From: Nocardia jejuensis NBRC 103114
Lineage (GTDB): Bacteria > Actinomycetota > Actinomycetes > Mycobacteriales > Mycobacteriaceae
Assembly: GCF_001613145.1 (NCBI RefSeq)
Contig: NZ_BDBU01000028.1
Coordinates: 1 to 64,000, forward strand
Direction of reading: 5' to 3'
Length of the DNA stretch: 64,000 bases
In this document: piece after piece, positions 26,159 to 33,523 of the stretch
Layout: each line of letters opens with the position of its first letter
How positions within the stretch are numbered: position 1 is the stretch's first letter
Position numbers and translations under genes: made by a program
Notes under the pieces: model-generated
Seen by the model: the letters and a program-made list of their open reading frames with translations, nothing else
The model's database searches: none
What the model was told of the DNA's origin: nothing

Positions 26159-27120
26159 GTACCGTGCTGATCTCCGCATTGCGATCGGGTTCCCGGCTGA
26201 TCGGCCGCTGGTGGTTCGGCCCGGCTCCGGACTGGCCGCGGGTTCGGGCGCGGGCGGTGGCGGGGACCCGGTTCTCGCGCGCGCCCGGCGAGGTCACCGC
26301 GACCACCGGGCAGCTCGGTGGTGTGCCCTCCGAAATCCTCACTCCACGTGGGGCTCCGGCCGATGCCGCGGTGCTGTACCTGCACGGCAGCGGCTTCGTG
26401 ATCGGCGCCCCGCAGATGGTGCGGACGCTCACCGGGGCCATCGCCGCGGCCATGCGGACCACGGTGTACGCGCTGGACTACCGGCTGGCGCCTGAGCATC
26501 CACATCCGGCCGCCGTCGATGACACGATGGCGGCCTACCGCGCGCTGCTCGCACAGGGCATTCCCCCGGAACGGATTGCGGTAGCCGGTGATTCGGCGGG
26601 CGGAACCCTCACTCTGGACCTGGCGCTGCGGCTGCGGGACGAGGGACTGCCAGCACCGGCCATTCTGGGTCTGATCTGCCCGGTGCTGGACTATTCCGCG
26701 GATTCCGAAGCCTTCCACTGCGATCCGAGCCGTGAGCCCCTGCTCACTCCGGATCTGATGGTGCAATTCATGGACGCGTATCTACCGGGTGTACCCGAAT
26801 CCCGGCGGCGGGCCCTGTCGCCGCTGTATCGCGATATCACCGGCCTGCCACCGATCGTGCTGCACTCGGCGGGCGACGACCTCCTCGCCGGGGACGCCCG
26901 CCGCCTCGCCGCACTGGCCGCCAAATCCGGTGCGCCACTGCGTCATCGCGAATACCGGGGCCTGTGGCACGTCTTCCATGCCATGCCCATGAAACCGGCT
27001 CGCGAGGCCGTCGCCGATTTCGCGGCGGCTCTGACACCAGCCCTCTACGGCCACCGCACCGGATATCGCCGGGCCGATAGTCCGGATGAGCGGCCCGCGA
27101 TCGCGAGACCGGATCGCTAG
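26155..27120 (+). CDS. HSL-family esterase/lipase
   Basis: 321-residue alpha/beta hydrolase of the hormone-sensitive-lipase (acetyl-hydrolase) family. The oxyanion motif is LHGSGFVIG (Ser replaces the middle Gly of HGGG); DYRLAPEHPHPAA is the family block; the nucleophile is Ser in GDSAGG near 145; the Asp is in SAGDDLLAG and the His in LWHVFHA. The GTG start overlaps the BVMO stop (GTGA). Probably hydrolyses the ester or lactone produced by the BVMO. Its TAG stop shares the four bases CTAG with the convergent TetR gene. Confidence 0.9.
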   Translation: MSTVLISALRSGSRLIGRWWFGPAPDWPRVRARAVAGTRFSRAPGEVTATTGQLGGVPSEILTPRGAPADAAVLYLHGSGFVIGAPQMVRTLTGAIAAAMRTTVYALDYRLAPEHPHPAAVDDTMAAYRALLAQGIPPERIAVAGDSAGGTLTLDLALRLRDEGLPAPAILGLICPVLDYSADSEAFHCDPSREPLLTPDLMVQFMDAYLPGVPESRRRALSPLYRDITGLPPIVLHSAGDDLLAGDARRLAALAAKSGAPLRHREYRGLWHVFHAMPMKPAREAVADFAAALTPALYGHRTGYRRADSPDERPAIARPDR

Positions 27121-27734
27121 GGCAGGAGACGGCGCGCAGCCCCGGTGAGCATGTCCCGCACATGGTCCTTGGGCTGCGCGAGCATGCACATGCTGGTGAA
27201 CCCGGCCAGCAGCAATTGCCCCAGCAGGTAGTCGATTTCGGCGCGTTCCTCGGAAGGCACCGCGTCTCCGATGAATTCGTCGAACTGCCCCATCCACAGC
27301 GCGTACAGCCCGCTGCGCTCGGCATCGGCCGTGCGATCTCCGGAGATGACCGCGGTCACCACCGCCGTGCACAGCGGCAATTCCGCCGCGGTCCGCTCGA
27401 TGATCGCCGCCAGCACCCCGGCGACCCGTTCCGCCGGTCCTTTCGCATCCGCGGACCGGCCCGCCGCGCCGATATCGTGATGCGCCGCGGTCACTTCCCG
27501 CGCCCATTCCGCCCCGACCGCCGTCAGCAACTGATCCTTGCTGCCGAAATAGCGGTACACGGTGGCCCGTGCCAGCGTGGCTCGATCGGCCACCGCGTGC
27601 ATCGTGACCGCCGCGTATCCCCCCTCGGCGGCCAGCTCCCGAGCCGCCCCGATCAACCGCTCACGCCGCTCCCGCTGACTGTCCGACAGCGGATGCACAG
27701 TCGTGAACGTGGCCGGCACGGGAACGGATGACAT
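27117..27734 (-). CDS. TetR-family transcriptional regulator
   Basis: About 205 residues. N-terminal TetR helix-turn-helix: RLIGAARELAAEGGYAAVTMHAVADRATLARATVYRYFGSKDQLL (about 22-66). The C-terminal ligand/dimer domain has no conserved pocket I can read. The start is at 27734 (MSSVPVP) or 27743; both lack a strong ribosome binding site. It is convergent with and overlaps the lipase gene, so it is the natural candidate repressor of the adh / BVMO-lipase unit through the 29-bp dyad. Confidence 0.88.
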   Translation of the reverse strand: MSSVPVPATFTTVHPLSDSQRERRERLIGAARELAAEGGYAAVTMHAVADRATLARATVYRYFGSKDQLLTAVGAEWAREVTAAHHDIGAAGRSADAKGPAERVAGVLAAIIERTAAELPLCTAVVTAVISGDRTADAERSGLYALWMGQFDEFIGDAVPSEERAEIDYLLGQLLLAGFTSMCMLAQPKDHVRDMLTGAARRLLP

Positions 27735-27875
27735 GCAGGCCATTGTGTCCCAGCCGCGATTGCCCCGCGCCACGGCCACCACCGACGCGATTCCGGTCAC
27801 AAGGACACCGGTCAGCCGCCGCGCGCCGACGTCAGTGGGCCCTCTCCCGGCGGGAGACGGACCGCTGCGCGGGGA

Positions 27876-28445
27876 TCACGCGAAAGCGCGGGTGATCACG
27901 GGGGCCACGAAATCCTCGAGCATGGCGCGTTCGTCGGCCTCGTCGCGGCCGGGGGCGGCGAGCAGCGAGACGATGATGCGGGTGAGCCAGCGCGCCAGGC
28001 GGCTGCGTTCGGGGTCGGTGAGGCCCGTCGGGGTGAACAGGCCGCCCGCGATGGATTCGATGACATCGGAGTCCTGACTGATCCGCCCGGCCGGTCCGGC
28101 TTCACCGGGGCGGAACCAGGCGATCAGCATGGGGTCGGCGCGGACCTCGGCCACCGCGAAGGTCATGGCGGCGACGATGCGCTCACCGGGGTCCTCGATC
28201 CCGAGCACGCGGTCGTCGATGCGGGCGGCGATGCGGCGGGTTTCGCGATGCACGAAGGCCAGGCGCACAGCCTGCCGGTTGTCGAAATACCGGTAGAGGG
28301 TGGCCCGCGAGCACCCGGCGGCCTTGGCGATGTCGCCCATCCCGACCGAGGTCACACCGCGTTCCGCGAAGAGCTGCGCGGCGGCGTCGAGAATCCGCTC
28401 GGCGGCCAGATCGGCCCGATCGTCCGACAACCAATCGCGGCTCAT
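27876..28445 (-). CDS. TetR-family regulator next to cyp130
   Basis: 189 residues starting MSRDWLSDDRADLAAERILDA, followed by a TetR helix-turn-helix (VGMGDIAKAAGCSRATLYRYFDNRQAV). The sequence and position directly downstream of a CYP130 homologue match the mycobacterial Rv1255c/Rv1256c pair as I recall. The start is ATG 28445, with AAAGGAC upstream. It probably controls or responds to the same lipid signal as the P450; its own operator is not obvious. Confidence 0.9.
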   Translation of the reverse strand: MSRDWLSDDRADLAAERILDAAAQLFAERGVTSVGMGDIAKAAGCSRATLYRYFDNRQAVRLAFVHRETRRIAARIDDRVLGIEDPGERIVAAMTFAVAEVRADPMLIAWFRPGEAGPAGRISQDSDVIESIAGGLFTPTGLTDPERSRLARWLTRIIVSLLAAPGRDEADERAMLEDFVAPVITRAFA

Positions 28446-28556
28446 GCCTTGTCCTTTCACCTGCGCCGATCCTTGCCGAACCCGCCTCCGGCTCCGGTGG
28501 ACCGGCCCCCGTACTGTGCCATCTTCGGCATCGGCACCGTCCACGCGGGCGGGGAC

Positions 28557-29792
28557 TCACGCCGTGGCGGAGAACGGAACCGACGCAGGCCAGCGCACGT
28601 AGTTGCCGTGTGACCAGCGCACATTGTCGAGGTCGACGGTGAAGTCGGGGCAGCGGGCGAGCAGTTCCTCGAGCGCGACCCGGGCCTGCATGCGGGCGGC
28701 GGCGGCGCCCAGGCAGTGGTGGTGGCCGTGACTGAAGGTCATGATGCGCTTGGGATTGCGCCTCACGTCGAGTTCGGCGGCGGTGGGGCCGAACTCGCGT
28801 TCGTCGCGGTTGGCCGAGCCGTAGAGCAGCAGGACGCGGCGGCCCTCGGGAATGGTGGTGTCGTGCAGTTCGACATCGCGGGTCGTGGTGCGCGCCAAGC
28901 CCTGCACCGGTGAGGTCATCCGCAGGAACTCCTCGACGGCGTCGCCGATGAGCGACGGGTCCTCGACCAGAATGCGACGCTGCTCGGGATTCGCGGTCAG
29001 CAGTTGCACCGCGCCGCCGAGATTGCCGGTGGTGGTGTCGTTTCCGCCGGTGATCATGGTGAAGGCGAAGCCGAGCATGGCGACCAGGCCGTCATTGTCG
29101 CCCTCCGCGCCGATGCCGGAGGCCAGCAGGTGCGAGATGGTGTCGTCGCCGGGTTCGGTGCGGCGGCGGGCGATCAGTTCGGAGAAGTAGCCGACCAGCT
29201 CGCCGACCGCCGAGAGCGCGTCCTGCGATCCGGAGGCGAGTCCGGCTCCGGCGACCGCGCCGCCCACGATGGCCTCGGTCCAGGTGTCGAACTTGCCCCG
29301 ATCCTGTTCCGGCACACCGAGATAGTGCGCCACCACCATGGTCGGCAGCGGCTTGAACAGTTCGGCGACGATATCTCCCCCGCCGTCCGCACGCAGCCGC
29401 TCGATGCGCTCGACGATGAACTCCCGCACCGCGGGCTCCACCGAATTCACTTGGCGCGGTGTGAATCCCGGCGATACGCGACGCCGGAAATCGGTGTGCT
29501 CGGGCGGATCCATGAACACGAAGGGCCGGTGCGTGCCGACACCCGCGGCCTCGAGCCCGATGTAGTCGACCGTCAGCCCGGACGCCGAGGAGAAGGTTTC
29601 CGGATCCCGGGCGGCCGCGTACACGTCCGCATGCCGGGACAGGACGTAGAAATCGTCGGACTCGCGCCCCTCGGGGACGGCCCGGTGCACCGGATCGTGA
29701 TCGCGCAGTGCGGAATACATGGGCCAGGGGTTCTTCCAGGTTTCCCCGGAGCGAAGCTCGAAGCCGACCGCATGAGACGCCGTTGAACTCAT
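28557..29792 (-). CDS. cyp130: Cytochrome P450, CYP130-like
   Basis: 411 residues, very similar to M. tuberculosis CYP130 as I recall it (shared WPMYRALRDHDPVH-like, GFTPRQV-VEP, GGDIV-ELFKPLP and SPVQGLARTTTRDV blocks). The I-helix is MITGGNDTTTG; the ExxR motif is EEFLR; the heme-binding loop is FSHGHHHCLGAAAAR with the Cys thiolate. CYP130 has been reported to N-demethylate dextromethorphan-like compounds; its natural substrate is unknown. The start is ATG 29792. A KstR-type box lies 34 bases upstream, so expression may follow sterol/cholesterol catabolism. The TetR gene follows 111 bases downstream. Confidence 0.93.
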   Translation of the reverse strand: MSSTASHAVGFELRSGETWKNPWPMYSALRDHDPVHRAVPEGRESDDFYVLSRHADVYAAARDPETFSSASGLTVDYIGLEAAGVGTHRPFVFMDPPEHTDFRRRVSPGFTPRQVNSVEPAVREFIVERIERLRADGGGDIVAELFKPLPTMVVAHYLGVPEQDRGKFDTWTEAIVGGAVAGAGLASGSQDALSAVGELVGYFSELIARRRTEPGDDTISHLLASGIGAEGDNDGLVAMLGFAFTMITGGNDTTTGNLGGAVQLLTANPEQRRILVEDPSLIGDAVEEFLRMTSPVQGLARTTTRDVELHDTTIPEGRRVLLLYGSANRDEREFGPTAAELDVRRNPKRIMTFSHGHHHCLGAAAARMQARVALEELLARCPDFTVDLDNVRWSHGNYVRWPASVPFSATA

Positions 29793-29825
29793 GGTTCGAC
29801 CGTAAGACAAATAGAGCCATATGTC

Positions 29826-29839
29826 TAGAACTTGTTCTA
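29826..29839. promoter_or_regulatory. KstR-like box upstream of cyp130
   Basis: TAGAACTTGTTCTA fits the KstR consensus TNNAACNNGTTNNA and is symmetrical through its arms (TAGAAC/GTTCTA). It lies 34 bases before the cyp130 ATG, where it could cover the -35 region. Read leftwards, its first three bases are the TAG stop codon of the EmbR-like gene. KstR represses cholesterol catabolism genes in mycolic-acid actinomycetes. Confidence 0.65.
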
Positions 29840-30967
29840 TTCACGTCCCTTATGGATCAGCGTGAAGGTCAACTCGGTGTCTCCGATCCGCACCACCGCG
29901 CCATCGGACAGCACGACGCTGTCCATCACCCGCCTCCCGTTCACGTACACGCCGTTGGAGGACATCAGGTCCTTGAGCACGTACGCGAGTCCGTTGTCCA
30001 CCACCATCGCGTGATGACGGCTCACCCGTCCGTCCGGCAGGGCGATGTCGTTGTCCGAGAGCCGGCCGATCCGGGTCGCGGTGCCCATGATCGGATACAC
30101 GTTCCCGGCCCGGTCCCGCAGTACGGCCTGCGGTACGTGCCAGCTGCGGTCGATGATGGTGTTGGCCCGGGTCGCCGAGGCGGCGCCGATCGACTGCGCG
30201 GTCAGCGGATCCTGGCGCAGAATCTTGGCCTCGAGATCGCGGATGCGATGCCCGGGGTCGATGCCGAGTTCGTCGGCGAGAATGGCGCGCAGCCGGCGCG
30301 CGGACTCCAGCGCATCGGACTGCCGCCCGGCCATGTACAGAGCGGTGATCAGCTGCTCCCACAACGATTCCCGCAGCGGATGGTCCCGCACCAGCAGAGC
30401 CAGCTCCGGGATGACGACATCCGCGTGCCCCTGGGCGATCTCCGCCTCCGCACGCGCCTCGATGACGCCGATCCGTTCGTCGTCGAGCGCGACGGCGTAC
30501 GCGTCGGCGAAGCCGAGCCCCCGCAGATCCGACAGCACCGGGCCGCGCCACTGCGCCAGCGAATCCGAGAGCGCCGCGGCGGCCGCACCGAACCGCCCGG
30601 CGGCCAGCGCCCGCAAGCCGTTCTCCCGCCGGGATCGGAATCGAACGACATCACAGGCCGCGTCGTCCACCACGATCCGATACCCGGTGCCCATGTGCTG
30701 CAGCACCGTTCGCGCGTCGATCCCGCCGTCGCGCAGCGGTTTGCGCAGGTTGGAGACGATGGCGTGCAGGCTGACCCGCACATCCGGGGGCTGGTTCTCC
30801 TCCCAGACCGCGGTCGCCAGCGCATCGACCGACACCGGCCGGTTGGCATTGATGGTGAGGTAGGCCAGCACAGCACGCTGCTTGGGTCCGCCCAGCTGCT
30901 GTTCCACCCCGTCGATGGTGAGCTGCACCGGGCCCAGCACCCCCACTTGCGCCCGAACCTCGGCCAT
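29837..30967 (-). CDS. EmbR-like regulator (HTH-BTAD-FHA)
   Basis: 376 residues with EmbR architecture: OmpR-type winged helix (about 8-100, GGPKQRAVLAYLTINANRPV), BTAD helical domain (about 105-255), and C-terminal FHA domain (about 285-370: ATRIGRLSDNDI, VSRHHAMVVDN, LMSSNGVYVNG). The FHA phosphothreonine-binding residues R, S, H, N are present, so control by a Ser/Thr kinase (as PknH acts on EmbR) is likely. EmbR regulates arabinan synthesis in mycobacteria, but no emb gene is here. The start is ATG 30967. It ends inside the KstR-like box that precedes cyp130. Confidence 0.9.
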   Translation of the reverse strand: MAEVRAQVGVLGPVQLTIDGVEQQLGGPKQRAVLAYLTINANRPVSVDALATAVWEENQPPDVRVSLHAIVSNLRKPLRDGGIDARTVLQHMGTGYRIVVDDAACDVVRFRSRRENGLRALAAGRFGAAAAALSDSLAQWRGPVLSDLRGLGFADAYAVALDDERIGVIEARAEAEIAQGHADVVIPELALLVRDHPLRESLWEQLITALYMAGRQSDALESARRLRAILADELGIDPGHRIRDLEAKILRQDPLTAQSIGAASATRANTIIDRSWHVPQAVLRDRAGNVYPIMGTATRIGRLSDNDIALPDGRVSRHHAMVVDNGLAYVLKDLMSSNGVYVNGRRVMDSVVLSDGAVVRIGDTELTFTLIHKGRE

Positions 30968-31145
30968 CGCCGAACTCCTCACCGTCCGCCCTCGACGTCG
31001 CTCGCCACTGTAACTTTCCACGGCCGACCCCGCCCATCGCATTCGATCGGACAATCCCCTACCGAACTGGTCGCTTTCCGGGCCGTTTTCGCAACGTTCC
31101 GAGATTTCGAGCCGAAGTAGACCGATCGTGATACCGTCATGCTTC

Positions 31146-33374
31146 ATGGGCGAAGGAAATGACCCGGAGTGGCACTCCACCGCATGCATCCTGTGCGAGA
31201 ACAACTGCGGCATCCGCATCCAGCTCGACGATCGGCGCTTCGCCAAGATCCGCGGCGACAAGGAGCACGCGGCGTCCGAGGGGTACACCTGCAACAAGGC
31301 GCTGCGCCTGGATCACTACCAGAACGGCGGCACCCGGCTGACCGCACCGCTGCGGCGTGAGCCCGACGGTTCCTTCACCGAAATTAGCTGGGACACAGCA
31401 ATTTCCGAGATCGCCGCCCGGCTGCGTTCGGTGCGCGACAGCTACGGTGGCGAATCCATCTTCTTCTACGGCGGCGGCGGACAGGGCAATCACCTGGGCG
31501 GCGCGTATTCGGGTGCGCTCATGCGCGCGCTCGGCGGCCGCTACCGGTCCACCGCGCTCGCGCAGGAGAAGACCGGCGAGGGCTGGGTGGACGCGCATCT
31601 GACCGGCGGGCACACCACGGGCGACTTCGAGCACGCCGAGGTTTCGGTGTTCATCGGCAAGAATCCGTATCAGTCGCACGGGGTTCCTCGAGCGCGCACG
31701 GTGCTCAAGCAGATCTCCACCGATCCGGCGCGCACGATGATCGTGCTGGATCCGGTGCGCACCGAGACGGCGGACCTCGCCGATATCCACCTGCAGGTGC
31801 GGCCCGGCACCGATGCGTGGTGCCTGACCGCGCTGCTGGGGATCATCGTCGCCGAGGATCTGGTGGATCACGAGTTCCTGGCGGATCACACGCACGACAG
31901 CGCGCCGGTGCTGGCCACCTTGGCCACCGTGGACGTGCCGGGCTATGCCGCGATCTGCGGCGTCGAGGAGGAGCTGTTGCGTCGCACCGCACGGGTGATC
32001 GCCGGTGCGGCAAGCCTTTCCACCTATGAGGACCTGGGCGTGCAGCAGGGACCGAACAGCACGCTGGTGTCGTACTTGAACAAACTGCTGTGGTTGCTGA
32101 CCGGGAACTTCGCCAAACCCGGTGCCATGCAGCCGCATTCCTGGATGACGCCGCTGGCCAGCTACAGCTTGAAGATCCGGGAGTCACCCGTGACGGGCGC
32201 GCCGCTGCTGGGCGGGATGGTGCCGTGCAATGTGATCGCCGAGGAGATCCTCACCGATCATCCGAAACGCTTCCGCGCCATGGTCGTCGAATCCTCCAAT
32301 CCGGCGCATTCGCTGGCTGATTCGGGGACGTTCCAGAAGGCGCTCGAGGCGCTGGACACGGTGGTGGTCATCGATGTCGCCCTCACCGAGACCGCCCGAC
32401 TCGCCGACTACGTCCTGCCCGCGGCCAGCCAGTTCGAGAAGTGGGAGGCCACCTTCTTCAATCTGGAGTTCCCGCGCAACACCTTCCACCTGCGGGCTCC
32501 GGTGCTCGATCCGCTGCCGGGCACCCTGCCGGAACCGGAGATCTACGCGCGTCTGCTGCGGGAGCTGCGGGTCGCCTCGCCCGTCACTCTCACCGCGTTG
32601 AAGGTCGCGGCGAAGCTGGGCAGACGGGCCTATGCGCTGACCTTCGCGGCGCTGGCGGCACGGGACAAGAAGATCTTCGGGATCGCGCCCTTCCTGCTCT
32701 ACGAAACCCTCGGTCCCACACTGCCGTTCGGAGCGCGCTCGGCGGCGGTGCTGTGGGCGCTGGCGCAGCGGGTGTCGCGCGAGTACCCGGCGGCCATGCG
32801 CCGGGCGGGGCATCGCAGCGCCGACGCGCTGTTCGACGCGATCCTGGCCGCGCGCTCCGGCGTGGTGTTCACCGCCGATGAGTACGAGGACGCCTGGAAC
32901 TACCTGACGCATGCCGATCGCCGGATACCGCTGGCGATCCCGGAGCTGCTCGCGGTGCTCGCGGATCTTCCGCAAACCCCTGCGGTGCATACCAGTTCGG
33001 AGTTCCCGTTCGTGCTCGCGGCCGGTGAGCGGCGCTCCTTCAGCGCCAATACGATCATCCGGGATCCGTCCTGGCGCACCCGGGATCCGGGCGGTGCGCT
33101 GCGCATGAATCCGTCCGACGCGCAGCGCCTCGGTCTCACGCCCGGCGGATCGGCGCGGATCGTCACCGCCACCGGCACCGCGGAGGCCCTGGTGGAGGTC
33201 AGCGACCGCATGCAGTCGGGGCACGTCTCCCTGCCCAACGGCTATGGGCTGGACGAGAACTCGACCCGGGTGGGAGTCGCGGCGAACGAGCTCACCGATC
33301 TCACCTGGCGGGATCCGATCGCCGGAACGCCCTGGCACAAGCACGTTCCGGCCCGGGTCGAGCCGGTCGGCTGA
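31146..33374 (+). CDS. Molybdopterin oxidoreductase (BisC/FdhF-like)
   Basis: 742 residues. The N-terminus carries a 4Fe-4S motif CILCENNCG and a fourth Cys in GYTCNK, then the molybdopterin oxidoreductase domain (about 60-600, GGGGQGNHLGG, GKNPYQSHG, TYEDLGVQQG) and the C-terminal dinucleotide-binding domain (about 630-735, LRMNPSDAQRLGLTPGGSARI). No accessory iron-sulfur or membrane subunit, no FdhD and no chaperone gene are nearby, so electron partner and substrate are unknown. The start ATG 31146 appears leaderless: TACCGT lies about seven bases upstream and there is no ribosome binding site. Transcribed away from the EmbR-like gene. Confidence 0.9.
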   Translation: MGEGNDPEWHSTACILCENNCGIRIQLDDRRFAKIRGDKEHAASEGYTCNKALRLDHYQNGGTRLTAPLRREPDGSFTEISWDTAISEIAARLRSVRDSYGGESIFFYGGGGQGNHLGGAYSGALMRALGGRYRSTALAQEKTGEGWVDAHLTGGHTTGDFEHAEVSVFIGKNPYQSHGVPRARTVLKQISTDPARTMIVLDPVRTETADLADIHLQVRPGTDAWCLTALLGIIVAEDLVDHEFLADHTHDSAPVLATLATVDVPGYAAICGVEEELLRRTARVIAGAASLSTYEDLGVQQGPNSTLVSYLNKLLWLLTGNFAKPGAMQPHSWMTPLASYSLKIRESPVTGAPLLGGMVPCNVIAEEILTDHPKRFRAMVVESSNPAHSLADSGTFQKALEALDTVVVIDVALTETARLADYVLPAASQFEKWEATFFNLEFPRNTFHLRAPVLDPLPGTLPEPEIYARLLRELRVASPVTLTALKVAAKLGRRAYALTFAALAARDKKIFGIAPFLLYETLGPTLPFGARSAAVLWALAQRVSREYPAAMRRAGHRSADALFDAILAARSGVVFTADEYEDAWNYLTHADRRIPLAIPELLAVLADLPQTPAVHTSSEFPFVLAAGERRSFSANTIIRDPSWRTRDPGGALRMNPSDAQRLGLTPGGSARIVTATGTAEALVEVSDRMQSGHVSLPNGYGLDENSTRVGVAANELTDLTWRDPIAGTPWHKHVPARVEPVG

Positions 33375-33523
33375 GTTCGACGCTGATCCACCTTCGACGC
33401 GCATCCGGTGCGAAACCCGCCGGGAGGTCGAGTCGTTGTCACCGCGTCCACGGTGCCGGCGCACCGGTCGCCGCGGTCCCCTCGGCTCGTACAGAGCGAG
33501 GGGTTCGCGGCGACGATCGTGCG

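Noticed and set aside
33504..33519. 16-base sequence TTCGCGGCGACGATCG repeated at 39436-39451
   Set aside because: Two copies in 64 kb of GC-rich sequence, without symmetry or flanking similarity; treated as chance.
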